64,000 nucleotides of DNA. Source: Combretum micranthum. Its lineage: Eukaryota > Streptophyta > Magnoliopsida > Myrtales > Combretaceae. The translations under genes were made by a program, and so were the position numbers. Location of the stretch: NCBI GenBank assembly GCA_024138025.1, contig JAMXBD010002758.1, forward strand, positions 62,001 through 126,000. Direction: 5' to 3'. Numbering within the stretch: the stretch's first letter is position 1; each line of letters begins with the position of its first letter. Shown here in pieces: positions 24,930-37,508 of the stretch. The notes beneath the pieces are model-generated. The model had not been told where the DNA came from. It saw nothing but the letters and a program-made list of their open reading frames with translations, and did not search any database.

Positions 24930-26814
24930 TATAAGGTATAAATAAATAATTCATATTGAAGGGTATGAATGTAATATCATGTTGTTAAGTGGTTATTTTT
25001 GTCATTTGACAGGCAAATTTCCCTAATCTTCAAACATTTTCAACTTCTTCTCAAAGCTTATATATAACCTCTCATTCTTTTGGAAACCTTAGAAGCTTTC
25101 ACAGAAAAAAAAAAAAAAAAATCCCCTAGGTATGTAATCTTCCTCTAATCTTTTCAATCAAACCCTTTTGATAAATCTTATCTTATGCTAGTTATCTTAT
25201 GGATTGAAGGAGATTCAAGAGTTATGGCAAATCCTAGTGTGGTTAGAGATTTGGAAGACTCCAATTCAAGAAAAAGGTAATATTTTTATTAGGGTTTTTA
25301 TAATTCTTATGATTTTGAAGAAATATTCTTTAGATTATAATCTAGGTTTATGTGTTATTTCAAAGGGAATCCAAGATTTGTTGTTGAGGATTAGGGGTGG
25401 TTTTAGATCTGAAGTTGTGATTCCAAATCAAGGAGAAAAGTAAGGGTTTTATTAGATTTATGGATTATGAGATCTGTAAATTATGGAATTTTAATTATAG
25501 TTTATTATTTAGGAGAATTGAGAATTAGGGTTCCGATTTCCTAATTGAGATCTACAAGTTCTAGGTACGTAAGAATCTATATTATTCTAATAATCAATGA
25601 ACTTTATTTATTACTGTTATATAATTTCTAATTAGAGACTTTTCATATACATATATATTGAAGGAAGTTGTGGAAAAATCAAGGGATTTGGAGATAGTTG
25701 TATTGAAGGGTTCCATTGGATTTCAAACCAAGAATAGAAGGTGTGTGTTATTCTAATTTCATAGATCTATGGTTAGGGTTTTAGATCTTTAAGTCAAATT
25801 ATGAAATTTAGGGTTAGGGTTTAATTTTTGTGGAAATGGATATTTATTAAGACATATTGTTGGTCAGGAAACATGTGAGATCTTTGTTTTTGTAAGAAGT
25901 TCTGTTGGTAGATTGAAGTATTGAAAGCAATACCAGGTACAACCTTACCATGTATGTTTGTTTGTGCTTGTAGGATTAGTTGAAAAATTTGACTTAACAT
26001 ATATTTGACTTTAATTGAAACAAGAGTTGGTTGTGCTTGGCTGTGGTTAGTAAAGACCACAACGGTAGTGTGATACTAATGCTGGCAATCTGATGATCCT
26101 TGTGTGGTGGTGTTCTGAGTGGAGTTGCACCTGGAGATGATTCCGGTAGATTAGGAGTTGTTACCAACTTAATTATGGAATGCATCTATATATGTATATA
26201 TTATGATAATATGGTTTTCATCGGGGTCATGAGTTACTCTGGGTTTAGGATTAGTGTTCAATAGTCTTAAACTGTGTTGGTTATAGGCTAATGAAAAGAT
26301 AATTAAATTGTACTTGTTGCATTAGAAAATAAGTTGTATGTGATATTGTGATATGCATGTTCATATGCATGTGCTTTCGATTTGGCATACTAGGCGTTTT
26401 TTGCTCAATCCTTATTTTTCCCACAGGTATAGGTGAAGATTCTATGATTTATGATTTGAGGGCTATGGCATATTTGTTGATGATGGAGAGAGCGATAATG
26501 GTTATGACCATCCTGCTGATAATTGAGATTTGTTATTAGTCATTTGAGAAGAAGAAACATATGATGATTTAGTTATTTTCTTTTGAAGACTTTTTTATGT
26601 AAGGATTTTATTATTTTTAGATTTGATGTTTAGATGATTTATGAGTTAAGGACATTTATTGTAATATGAAAAAGTTTGAAAGTTTCTCTATATGCAAGTT
26701 ATTGGTGATATTTGAAAATTCATATTCGTGCTTTTAGAAATATATAGCCTTAGCGTGTCTGACCTTTTAAGGATATGTGACGTGCTGATAATGCCTTTAG
26801 GTTAGGGCGTTATA
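24930..26814 (+). repeat. Element 2 5' LTR
   Basis: 1885 bp, matching 31685-33564 along its whole length. A TATATATAA site at 25059-25067 and an A-run shortly after it mark the likely promoter region. It ends GGGCGTTATA, seven bases before the primer site. Confidence 0.9.
25059..25067 (+). promoter_or_regulatory. TATA box of element 2 5' LTR
   Basis: TATATATAA about 130 bp into the LTR. The 3' LTR has the same site at 31814-31821. Confidence 0.5.
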
Positions 26815-26821
26815 GCTTAAG

Positions 26822-26833
26822 TGGTATCAGAGC
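26822..26833 (+). other. Primer-binding site, tRNA-iMet
   Basis: TGGTATCAGAGC is complementary to the 3' end of plant initiator tRNA-Met and lies seven bases after the 5' LTR, as expected for minus-strand priming. Confidence 0.9.
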
Positions 26834-27027
26834 TCTAGGTTGATGATCTCTCTAGAATTAAGTTATAAACTCCTTAGGGCGGTGAGCATTGATGAGTGGG
26901 GTAGAAATAATAGGAGTTGTTTATATGTATATAGTTTTATGGTATCTTGTAGTTTATATAGCATTTAATCTCTGAAGTTAGCTTTTCCCTCTTATCTTAT
27001 GTTTTGGTGTATGTTGCTTGGAATAGA

Positions 27028-28181
27028 ATGCCTCCTTTTAAAAGAATCTCTGATGCTGGTTCCTCCAGGTCTGGTGAAGAGGAACAACTACCCTTGAATC
27101 AGGCCCTTATGAACCAAGAGTATGAGGATTTGCCCCTATGCCAGTCCCACCTGTAGGACAACAAGTGCCTATTGATGCTACTCAATTAACGCAAGCTATT
27201 AATACTTTGCTGGGAGTAGTCACACAACAGCAACAGAATATGAGAAACGATATGCAGGTGATCCAAGCAAATGCTGAAGCTTGGAGGCAACAAACCCAAA
27301 GGATAAATGGTAATGGAGGGAATGGAGCAAGACACATTGATGTTCTAAGCCTGAACAAGTTTGTGGACTTGGTGTACAAATTCAAGCCTATACCTGGAAA
27401 ACCCCTAGAAGCACAATTGTGGATGGAGAAGGTAGAAAAGACTTCACTGCATTGGACATCCCTACAAACAAGAAAGTGGAATATGCCTCCTATTTATTGA
27501 TTGGGAGGGCAAATAACTGGCGACTAAGCACCAAGAGGCACATGCAAGGAGCAATCACATGGGACATGTTTCATCAAGCCTTTGACAGGGAGTTCTTCCC
27601 AGATAGTATCAGACAAAAGATGTAAGAATACTATACTTTACAACAAGGCAAGCTGACTGTTGAAGAGTATGAAGCAGAACTGAATAGGCTAATGAGGTTT
27701 CTCCCCGAGCCACTAAGAGAAAGTGAAGATGCTAAGATGAACAGCTTCATCACTAGGTTAGAATCGGAGATTCAACATCAAGTTAATTTGATGGAGTTAA
27801 CTAGTTACTCATCTGTGGTCAACAAGGCAAAGCTAGTTGAGCAGGGATTGAAGAGGATTAAGGGAAGGAAGGACTTGAGGAGTCAGGTTTATTTGGGCAA
27901 GAGGGCAACTGCTACAGTTATTGCTCAAGATAAGGGAAAAAGGCCTTTTCACTCAACAAGTAAGACCTTTAGTCTCAAGTTTTGATAGGAAATGCCATAA
28001 ATGCCAAGGACCCCATGATGTGAAAGACTGCAAATGGCCTGATAATGCATGCTTCAACTGTGGAAAAGTGGGGCATACCCAAAGGTTCTGCACCAAGCGA
28101 TTGGGAGGTCCACCTATTTTCTGTTTTAAGTGTGGACAAAGGGGGCATAAGGTCATGGATTGTAAAGAGCTGGGTAGGTAG
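27028..28181 (+). pseudogene. Element 2 gag, broken
   Basis: It probably starts at ATG 27028 (MPPFKRIS...). It continues through at least three frames: 27028-27135, 27138-27410, 27419-27622 with a stop after IRQKM, and onward. The retrotransposon gag core is visible from about 27400 to 27850 (WRLSTKRHMQG, FFPDSIR, LTVEEYEAE). Three zinc knuckles follow at 27990-28165. The first is a C-x2-C-x3-H-x4-C variant and the other two are standard C-x2-C-x4-H-x4-C. The protein would form the particle and bind RNA. Frameshifts and the stop make it non-functional as it stands. Confidence 0.85.
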
Positions 28182-28322
28182 GTAATTTCGGGAGCACCAG
28201 TGGGTAGACATTAAAGTCAAGGATAGAGATCACCTGCCAAGATTTATGCCTTACAGCATAGAGATACCTCTAGTGTCGACACCATAGCAGGTATACTATC
28301 CATTCTCAAACATAATGCATAT

Positions 28323-31300
28323 ATGCTGTTTGACACATGCGCGAGCTTTTCATGTGTATATGAAATGTTTACATTTGTATGTGGAGTAGATATTAAATTG
28401 ATGTCTGGATGTTTTTTTGTAAATACTCCTCCAGGGAGTGGATCTTTGCTGAATAGAATTTGTAGAGATGTAAACATAGAGATAGAAGGTAGGCTCTTAC
28501 CTGCAGATTTGATGGTGATAGATATGATTGAATTTGATGTAATCCTAGGAGTAGACTGGTTGATGAAACATCAGGCTGTAATTGATTGTAAAAATCTAGT
28601 TGTAGAGTTTAGTGTAGATGGAGATAAGTTTGTATATAAGCTAGAAGTACAAAGACCTGTAACTTCACCTACATACGAGTTGTGAGAGAAGACGGTATTA
28701 GCAGCTATGACTCTAGAAGATGCATCAAAGATAAATCCTATGAGAATATTGGTCGTGAGAGAATATCTATATGTGTTTCCTGAAGATCTACCTGGATTAC
28801 CATCTGAGAGAGAAGTCGAATTTACTATTGATTTGGTGTCTGATACCATACCAAAGTCTAAAGCACCATATCGAATGGCTCCGATGGAGTTGGCAGAATT
28901 AAAGATTCAATTGGATGATTTGCTCAAGAAGAAATTTATAAGACCAAGCATGTCACCTTGGGGAGCTCCAGTATTATTTGTAAAGAAGAAGGACGGGAGC
29001 ATGAGATTATGTATATACTACCGAGAATTGAATTAGGTGACGATTAAGAATAAATATCTATTGCCTAGAATAGACGACCTGTTCAATTAATTGGCAGGAG
29101 CGCGAGTATTCTCCAAGATTGATTTAAGGTCGGGGTATCATCAGTTGCGAATTAAAGCAGAAGATATTTCGAAGACAGCTTTTAGAACTAGATATAGGCA
29201 CTATGAGTTTATAGTTATGCCCTTCAATCTTACAAATGCACCTGTGGTATTTATGGATCTCATGAATAGTCTTTAGGGATTATCTAGACTCTTTTGTTGT
29301 AGTGTTCATTAACAATGTTCTGGTGTATTCAAAGACCGAGGAAGAACATGAAGAACATCTCCGATTGGTTTTGAGTAAACTACAAGGAGAAAGGTTGTAT
29401 GCTAAATTCAATAAGTGTGAATTTTGGTTGGAGCAAGAGTCATTCTTGGGGCATATTGTGGACAGGAATGGGATTTCTTTAGATCCCGATAAATTAAAAG
29501 TTGTAATAGAATGGCCGACTCCTAAGACAGTAACTAAAATCAGACGTTTCCTAGGGATGACGGGATATTACCGGAGGTTTGTAGAAGACTTCTCCAAAAT
29601 TGCCAATCCTTTGACAAAACTAACACAAAAGGGAGTGAAGTTCATCTGGGATGAAAAGTGTGAGAGTGGCTTCCAACAGTTAAAAGAGAGATTAGTGTTT
29701 GCACTGGTTTTAGCTTTGCCAGTGAGTGGAGAAGAATACACTATTTATAGTGATGCTTCTATACAAGGTCTAGGTTGCGTTTTGATGCAAAGAGGAAAAG
29801 TTATAGCATATGCATCTAGACAATTAAAGCCATATGAAAGAAATTATCCCACTCATGACTTGGAGATTGCAGTCGTGGTCCATGTGTTGAAACTCTGGAG
29901 ACACTATTTATATAGTGAGAAGTGCAAAATATTTATGGATCATAAGAGCTTGAAGTGCATTTTCACCTAGAGAGAGCTAAACATGAGGCAAAGAAGGTGG
30001 TTGGAACTGATCAAAGACTACGACGTAGATATCCAATACCACCCTGGAAAGGCCAATGTCGTAGCAGATGCCTTAAGTAGAAAGAGGAATGAGAACTTAG
30101 CAGCTATGATCACTACTGAGCATCTCTTGCTAGATGACATGAGAAAGTCGGACTTGGAAATAGTGACCCAAAAGGTAAGTACACGATTGGCAAGGTTGCA
30201 GATTCAGCCTACATTGGTAGATAAAATTAAAGCAAGTCAAGTGGAGGATCCAAGCATACTAGAGATAAAGCAAAGGATGGAGCTTGGTAGAGCCCCTGAA
30301 TTTTATGAGGATGAAGAAGACATTTTCAGGTATAAGGGAAGACTGTGTGTACCAGAGCAAGGTAAACTTAAGAGAGATTTATTGAAGGAAGCACATTATT
30401 CGAGTTACTTCATCCATTCAGGAGGTAACAAAATGTACCAAGATTTGAAAAAACTATACTGGTGGAATAATATGAAAAAGGAGATTGCTGAGTATGTATC
30501 GAAATGTCACACGTGCCAGGTAATCAATATAGAGCATAGACGACCAGCGGGTGAATTGAGGCCTTTGCTTATACCCCAGTGGAAGTGGGAACATATCAAT
30601 ATGGATTTTGTCACAGCGTTACCCAAGACCAAAGGAAAGTTAGACTCAGCATAGGTGATAGTGGATAGACTTACGAGGGTAACACGGTTTATACCTATTA
30701 GGACTGGGTATACTTTGGAATATTTGGCCACTTTATATACAAAAGAGATTGTGAGACTGCATGGAATTCCAGTGACCATTGTGTCGGATCATGATACCAG
30801 GTTTGTAGGGAGATTTTGGAAGAGTTTGCATAAAGCTTTAGGTACTAAAGTGGTTTTCAGTACCACTTATCATCCTCAGACGAACAGGTAGTCTAAACGG
30901 ACAATCTAGATTCTTAAGGACGTGCTAAGAGCATGTGTCTTGGACTTTAGAGGATGTTGGGATGAACATCTACCTTTAGTAGAATTCGCTTACAATAACA
31001 GTTATCAAGCATTAATCGGGATGTCACCGTATGAAGCCTTGTATGGTAGAAAGTGCCGATCACCGATTCATTGGGATGAAATAAGTGATAGACAAATTTT
31101 AGGGCCTGAATTGGTTCAGGATGCAGTGGACAAGGTTAAAGTAATCCAACAGAAGTTGCAAGATGCATAAAGCAGACAGAAAAACTATGCTGATAAACGA
31201 AGAAGACCATTGGAATTTCAGGTAGGGGATCACGTTTTACTTAAGATATCTCCGACGAAAGGTATTGTTAAATTCAGTATGAGAGGCAAGTTGAATCCCA

Positions 31301-31430
31301 GATATATTTGACCATTTGAGATTCTAGAACGAATTGGATATATGGCATACAGACTAGCACTACCGCCGAGTTTGGAAAGAGTGCACAATGTATTTCATGT
31401 ATCTCTGTTGAGAAATATGTGCAAGGCCCT
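28323..31430 (+). pseudogene. Element 2 pol: protease, RT, RNase H, integrase, broken
   Basis: The protease site reads Asp-Thr-Cys-Ala (28332-28343), where the family has Asp-Thr/Ser-Gly-Ala. Reverse transcriptase runs from about 28850 to 29480; its catalytic Asp-Asp pair is Asn-Asn (29311-29316). RNase H follows (SDAS near 29749, then YPTHDLE). Integrase starts near 30370 with its His2-Cys2 zinc site and contains IVSDHDTRF, but the catalytic Glu is Lys (30895-30897). Stops lie at 29034, about 29086, 29968, 30652, 30889, 30907 and 31168. Most can be explained by C-to-T or G-to-A changes at CAG, CAA or TGG codons. The enzyme set is dead. Confidence 0.9.
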
Positions 31431-31481
31431 AATCAAATTATAGCTTTGGAATCGTTGGAAGTTCAAGCTAATCTTTCTACC

Positions 31482-31640
31482 CAAGAGAAGCCAGTAAGAA
31501 TTTTGGATTCGAAAGAAAAGATATTGAGGAGACGCATGATCAAAAACGTGAAGGTCCAATGGACAAATTAGACTGAGCGGGATGTAACTTGGGAGCTAGA
31601 AGAGGAGATGTGAGCCATATACCCTGAGTTATTCAATGAA
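31482..31640 (+). pseudogene. Element 2 integrase chromodomain remnant
   Basis: The phrase KNVKVQWTN, then TERDVTWELEEEM and YPELF, is the chromodomain found at the integrase C-terminus of plant chromoviruses (the Tekay/Del-like layout), where it targets integration to marked chromatin. Two in-frame stops break it. It lies between the GPFEI-type integrase tail and the purine tract. Confidence 0.75.
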
Positions 31641-31670
31641 TCAGGTAACTTTCGAGGACGAAAGTCTCTT

Positions 31671-31684
31671 TTAGAAGGGAGAGA
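31671..31684 (+). other. Polypurine tract of element 2
   Basis: TTAGAAGGGAGAGA lies immediately before the TGTAAGG start of the 3' LTR. It would prime plus-strand synthesis. Confidence 0.8.
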
Positions 31685-33564
31685 TGTAAGGTACAAATAA
31701 ATAATTCATATTAAAGCGTATGAATGTAATACAATGTTGCTAAGTGGGTATTTTTGTCATTTGACATACGAATTTCCCTAGTCTTCAAACCTTTTTAACT
31801 TCTCCTAAAAGCTTATATATAGCCTATCATTCTTTTGGAAAAAATAGAAGCTTTCAAAGAAAAAAAAAAAAAACCTAGGTATGTAATCTTCCTCTAATCT
31901 TTTTAATCAAATCCTTTTGATAAATCTTCTCTTATGCTAGCTATCTTATGGATTGAAGGAGATTCAAGAGTTGTGGCAAACCCTAGTATGATTAGAGATT
32001 TGGAATACTCTTATTCAAGAAAACGGTAATATTTTTATTAGGGTTTTTATAATTCTTATGATTTTGAAGAAATATTCTTTAGATTATAATCTAAGTCTGT
32101 GTGTTATTTCAAAGGGAATCCAAGATTTGTTGTTGAGGATCAGTGGTGGATCTAGATCTGAAGTTATGATTTCAAATCAAGGAGAAAGGTAAGGGTTTTA
32201 TAAGATATATGGATTATGAGATCTGTAAATTATAGAATTTTAATTATAGTTTATTATTCAGAAAAATTGAGAATTAGGGTTCCGATTTCCTAATTGAGAT
32301 CTACAAGTTCTAGGTACGTAAGAATCTATACTATTCTAATAATCAATAAACTTTATTTGTTACTATGATAGAATTTCTAATTGGAGACTTTTTATATACA
32401 TATATTGAAGAAGTTGTGGAAAAATCAAGGGATTTGGAGATAGTTGTATTGAAGGGGTCCATTGGATTTTAAACCAAGAATAGAAGGTGTGTTATTTTAA
32501 TTTCATAGATCTATGGTTAGGGTTTTAGATCTTTGAGTCAAATTATGATATTTAGGGTTAGGGTTTAATTTTTGTGGAAATGGAAATTTATTGAGACATA
32601 TTGTTGGTCAGGAAACATGTGAGATCTTTCTTTTTGTAAGAAGTTCTATTGGTGGATTGAAGTATTGAAAGCAATGCTAGGTACGACCTTACCATGTATG
32701 TTTGTTTGTGCTTGTAGGATTAGTTGAAAAATTTGACTTGACATCTATTTGACTTTAATTGAAATGAGTGTTGGTTGTGCTTGGCTACGATTAGTAAAGA
32801 CCACGACAGTAGTGTGATACTAACGCTGACAACCTGATAATCTTTGTGTGGCGGTGTCCCGAATGGAGTTACACATGGAGATGATTCCGGTAGATTAGGA
32901 GTCGTTACCAGCTTAATTGTGGAACGCATCTATATATGTATATATTATGATAATATGGTTTTCATCGGGGTCATGAGCTACTCGGTCTTGGTTTTCGGAT
33001 TAGTATTCAATAGTCCTAAACTGTGTTGGTTGCAGGGTAATGAAAAGATAATTAAATTGTGATTGTTGCATTAGAAAATAAGTTTGTATATGATATTATA
33101 ATATGCGTGTTCATGTGCATATGCTTTCGGTTTGGCGTACTGGACATTTTTCCTCAATCCTTATTTTTCCCACATATACAGGTGAAGATTCTATGATTTG
33201 TGATTTGACGGGCTATGATATATTTATCGATGATGGGAAAAGCGATAGCGGTTATGACCATGCTGCTGATAATTGAGATTTATTATTAGTAATATGAGAA
33301 TAAGAAACATATGATGATTTAGTTATTTTCTTTTGAAGACTGCTATATGTAAGGATTTTATTATTTTTAGATTTGATGTTTAGATGATTTATGAGTTAAG
33401 GATATTTATTGTAATATAAAAAAGTTTGAATGTTTTCCTATATGCAAGTTATTGGTGATATTCGAAAATTCATATTTGTGATTTTAGAAATCTATAACCT
33501 TAGCGTGTCTAACCTTCTAAGGACACGTGGCGGACTGATAACGTCTTTAGATTAGGGCGTTATA
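31685..33564 (+). repeat. Element 2 3' LTR
   Basis: 1880 bp, starting TGTAAGG and ending GGGCGTTATA. It differs from the 5' LTR mainly by substitutions, which fits an old insertion. Confidence 0.9.
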
Positions 33565-33900
33565 ATATACATAAATTATACAATTTTTAATTATTTATAT
33601 AGGTATCACTATGTTCCACCAAAAAAAAAAAAAAAAAATCAATATTGTCGGACCTACTAAGGGATTCAATCTAGATGTCTCAACGGATAAAGATTAATGG
33701 ATAAAATTGAATTAAATCGGATTGTTTTCAAAGTAGAATTAGGTTTAACTGGTACTTGGGACTCGCAGCATTGGTAATAATTATACTTTATAAATTCTTG
33801 CCCAACTTTACAATTGCAAATCATGTAATATGTTGACTTCCGTACACTGATGACTCTTCTTATCTCTTCCCTTCCCTTCCCCACAGGATTTGTCCTACTC
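33565..33900. other. Unit A tail and spacer 3' of the cyclin gene
   Basis: The first 60 bases match unit B near 46800-46860 (tatataggtatcacta). An A-run follows at 33623-33638. I see nothing gene-like up to the cyclin stop codon at 33901. Confidence 0.5.
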
Positions 33901-34700
33901 TCACAGCATGATACGAGCAATCTGGTCACCTAAGTACGTTCTTTCTTCTCTCTGTCTCGAGCTGATTTCTTCAGCACACCGTAATGCTCTTTCTATTTGG
34001 TATCCCCCATTAATGCTCACTTCTCTTTCAAGGTGGCGGCAGTAGCTATCAAAGATACTAACGTTCACGTGCAATCTAAATCCCATCAGAAACAAAAACT
34101 CAAGCTCCAGCTTGTTCAATTCTCCCGTGCTTATTCCCCCAACGCTTGCGAAATAAGAATTCCTGTAGCTCCTGTTCATCAAATCAGTTTCAAAATCCTT
34201 AATTTCATTCCATGATTAAATAATACAAGTTATGCGCCATAAAATAGAACGAGAGAGATTGAGAAACTTACATGTCTTCAACGTACTTAGAAGCCACCAT
34301 GATTGTTGTAATAAGAAGCCTATGCACATTACTTGTATCGATTCTAAAAGCGGGATTCGCTTCGCAGAATCGATCTATATACACGTATGCTACAACGTAG
34401 ATTGATGGACCTGGTTCGAGTGTATCTGAAAATTCTCTCCAGATACGATTGAATCGTCATGTCCGGTGTGTGACGGGAGTGGAAAATTCGAGTTCTGTGG
34501 TCTTTATTTTTATACAAGGACGACTTCCGTGGACAGTCCTTCACAATTCTTTCGTTCCTGGACATAGTCCTTTCGATCAGAGAAGCGAAAACACTTATCA
34601 CCAATGGAGTGTTGGATTCTTCTTCTTGGTATGAAAAGGAATAAACATCGGATCGAAGTTTTCTTGGTGAGATGTTTATTAGAGAAAAAGGAGATGCCAT
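33901..34700 (-). CDS. CYCU2: U-type (P-type, PHO80-like) cyclin, CYCU2-like, with one frameshift
   Basis: Two exons on the minus strand: 34700-34272 (ATG at 34700, GT donor) and 34171-33901 (AG acceptor, stop TGA). The intron interrupts a Met codon after SKYVED, and exon 2 resumes SYRNSYFASVGG. Exon 1 has the family landmarks ISPRKLRSD, TPLVISV, PDMTIQSYLERIFRYT and VHRLLITTIMVASKYVED (cyclin box). Exon 2 has LELEFLFLMGF and HLEREVS and ends RIML, as in Arabidopsis CYCU2 proteins. Spliced length is 700 nt, one base more than 233 codons: an extra base near 34412 shifts the frame between FRYT and the next conserved block. This is either a recent null allele or an assembly error. The family regulates CDKs, and some members are linked to phosphate or nutrient signalling. 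Identification is firm; the function of this copy is inferred. Confidence 0.85.
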
Positions 34701-34808
34701 ATCCAAGGATGTGTTTTCTTTTTCTCGTATGACCAGTGAGAGAGACAAGGCAAAAATACTAATGTTGTTATCGTTGCTGGGGTTAGAGAGCGGAGGTGTA
34801 AATAGGGA

Positions 34809-34816
34809 TTTATATA
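34809..34816 (-). promoter_or_regulatory. Candidate TATA box of the cyclin gene
   Basis: TATATAAA on the minus strand about 110 bp upstream of the ATG at 34700, a normal plant distance for TATA plus leader. Confidence 0.5.
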
Positions 34817-34819
34817 AGA

Positions 34820-35690
34820 ACTCCTAACAGGGGCAAAAGATTCATTGAATGTTCTATTATAATTGATGTATGTACGTACGGGTAGATAATAGTATGATAA
34901 ATGAAAAATTAGGAGCAATTTGGAGGTTTTTGGGTGTTTCCATTTAGAAAAAAAATAAGTAAACAGGACAATCTGAAAATATATTTCAGGCTTGTAAAAC
35001 CACTGTCTGTGATAGTACCTTAAAATTTATCTTATAGGTGCTCTTTTTTATACTACTTTCTGTGTAATTATACATATATATAAAATGCAGTGTCTAAAAT
35101 ATGAACTTAAAGTGTTGTTCAAAACAGCACATATACAGCACGGTCGGTGATCCATAGTATTCAAGATAATACCTTCACTAGTCTATTTTTAAAATAAGTT
35201 TCGGGGATGTACTTCTTTCGTATTTTTTTTTTAAATGACCTACAAACACCCAAAAACCACAATTTGGAAGGTGGTGGTTGGACGAAATGATAATTTTAAG
35301 ATTGATCTGCTTGATTGTACTGATCATCGGAGACGGAACAGCTAAGCTTGTTTTGTTTTATATGATAGCAACCTATTATTAAGTTATGTCTTTAAACGCT
35401 CCAATCATTCATCTACCATAACAAAAGTCTTAGCTTTATTTGTACTTTTTTGCTAGGAAAAGAAATTTGTGTTCTCGAAACCACTGAAATGCACTTTTAA
35501 GTTAGGTACCGAGCTTTTTTTTATTTTTTCTGTTTGTCCCTTCCTCTTCCTTTTCTTCGTTCGATGGAAACATTAGGCTAATTAATTAATGGAAACATGA
35601 TTAAAAAAGAAACTGAGAGAGACAACAAAGATAATGTAGGTCGGGGAGAGGGATGCCCCAACTGTTACAGCATAATTGTAAATCCATTTT
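34820..35690. other. Intergenic region upstream of the cyclin gene
   Basis: AT-rich, with no gene or repeat that I recognise. Unit B homology to unit A begins near its right end. Confidence 0.5.
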
Positions 35691-37380
35691 GGTCCCCAAT
35701 TGGTTTTCTCAGATTTTAAGTGCCCTAGTACCCCATTATCATTTTCTTAAAAGATAATTAAAACTCAATTCAATAAAAATCCCTTTTTTTATAGATATAA
35801 CGTATCTTGATTTAAATAATAATAAGTAGATACTTTGAATTATTTTTGGTATCAGCTTAAAATAAGTAAGTTCTTCCATGGATTTAACATATGTTTATCC
35901 ACCCTTATATATGAATATAAATTCTAATCTGTTTTTAGATGAAACAACATGAATCACTACAAATGAAATCACCTAATGTTCGAGATTTCATCAAATTGAT
36001 AAAATTTCATATCAATAATTTGATAGGTTATGCATGCATATACATATATGAAGTATCCCCTCCTGTAAAGAAAGAAACTGAAAAAAAAAAAAAAGTCAAA
36101 ACAAAGATAAGGGGAAATGCATTTACACTTGCAGCGAAAATGAGTGGGGTTTGAAGAAAAGGTAAAATCACCTCTAAATTGACATCCAAATGCACAAGGC
36201 AATCATACTATTGTTGGGTTTTGTGAGATTTATTGTAAATATTGCAGCTTCAAAAGATTTGAGGAACGACAATCAAGTTCGGCTTTTTACCTATTTGTAA
36301 CTTCCCCACCCCCCACCCCCCCCCCCCCCCCCCCCCCCCCCCCAGTTGTGCTAGTGGGGAAGAAAAGAAGTGGTGAGCGACATATAACTCAATGAAAACA
36401 TGCCTTCAAGATGTTATTTCACAACTTCGACTAGAAATCGTGTTAATGCTAGAGCTAAAATCATGTTTTTACTACAATATGAGATCGTGTCAAGTTTTAT
36501 GGATTATTTTTTAAAATTTTGGATTTTTATATATTTTCTATTAAAATAATGTTTATCTCTTGTTGTAGTTACTATAGTTGGGTTTTTTTAATTGCTTTTT
36601 ATTTTACCGCTTCGTTTAGAAGTAAATAAATATTTTATCTTAATTAAAATAGTTCAAACTCATACAAATTTTAATAAAATTATAAATTTAGATCTACGAT
36701 TTCATAACATTGTAATTTTACTAATTTCTTATAATTTTACATGATAAATTCTATCATGTTTGACAATCATGCACTACATTATTAAAATCTTAGCTATTGT
36801 GGGTGGATTCACTTGGCAATTTCGTTCAAGATCAGTAGGCGCACATCTCAACGACGTTTCAACTGGTCGCTACCGAATATCAAGGAAAGGGTGTTGCTTG
36901 CTTGAATGGATATCTTCGTTCGTCCATCCGGACATTTTGGCATTCGTGTGTATATCTATTGGCTTAACATAAGTCGAAGTTTTTTTTGTTTTTAAGCAGC
37001 AAAATAGTCTGTTTCTTTCTTATAAATATTTATCAAGAAACAAATATAAGTAAAAAAACAAAAATTTTACTCATAAATAAAACAAACATACTAAATATAA
37101 ATAAGATATAAATAAAAACCAGATATAATACAAATAGCGAAATACAAATACAAATTTGACTATACAAACAGACCCAAATTTAAATCTGATCATTCCGAAT
37201 AAGTCTCTGTCTCACGATGGCTACTCTGTTGAGTATTAAGGACGGCAGAATCTACAATATAAACGGTCCCCTTTTATCTTTTGCTAGTTGTTTTGTGTCG
37301 GAAGCCAAATGACTATGCAAATTAGTTGACATCATCTACTTGAAAGTATTGAGAAAAATCACCTTTTGCTGTATAATTTG
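35690..37380. repeat. Segmental duplication unit B, upstream flank
   Basis: It is collinear with 11305-12862 up to about 37260, in the same orientation. It then continues into the SDR promoter that unit A lost. It contains a 28-nt C run at 36316-36343. Confidence 0.75.
36316..36343 (+). repeat. Poly-C run of 28 nt
   Basis: An uninterrupted C run, absent from the homologous place in unit A, where a T run lies instead (12037-12053). Confidence 0.8.
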
Positions 37381-37390
37381 TATATATAAA
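37381..37390 (+). promoter_or_regulatory. Candidate TATA box of the SDR gene
   Basis: TATATATAAA about 120 bp upstream of the ATG at 37509. No other obvious TATA lies closer. Confidence 0.5.
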
Positions 37391-37508
37391 ACAGAAACAC
37401 TACCCTTTTTTTCAGAAGATTCAAAAGTCACCTAAGTTTGTCATATATATTGGCGTCACTGCCTGAAAGCTTCAAACTTCTCAAACGCAGCAAGAAGAGA
37501 GGAGGAAA

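Larger units (their letters stand above)
24930..33564 (+). mobile_element. Element 2: full-length, inactive Ty3/gypsy chromovirus
   Basis: LTR (24930-26814), primer site, gag, protease, reverse transcriptase, RNase H, integrase, chromodomain, purine tract and LTR (31685-33564) are in the usual Ty3/gypsy order, 8635 bp in all. The two LTRs differ at many single bases, so it is an old insertion. The 5' end reads TATAAGG where the 3' LTR has TGTAAGG. I could not see a target-site duplication (GCATG on the left, ATATA on the right). It lies in the downstream flank of duplication unit A. Confidence 0.9.

Noticed and set aside
24925..33569. Target-site duplication for element 2
   Set aside because: GCATG on the left and ATATA on the right do not match. 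The duplication is either decayed or the ends have changed.
34449..34634. Plus-strand open frame over the cyclin gene
   Set aside because: It is the reverse reading of cyclin exon 1; the minus strand has the conserved protein and splice sites.
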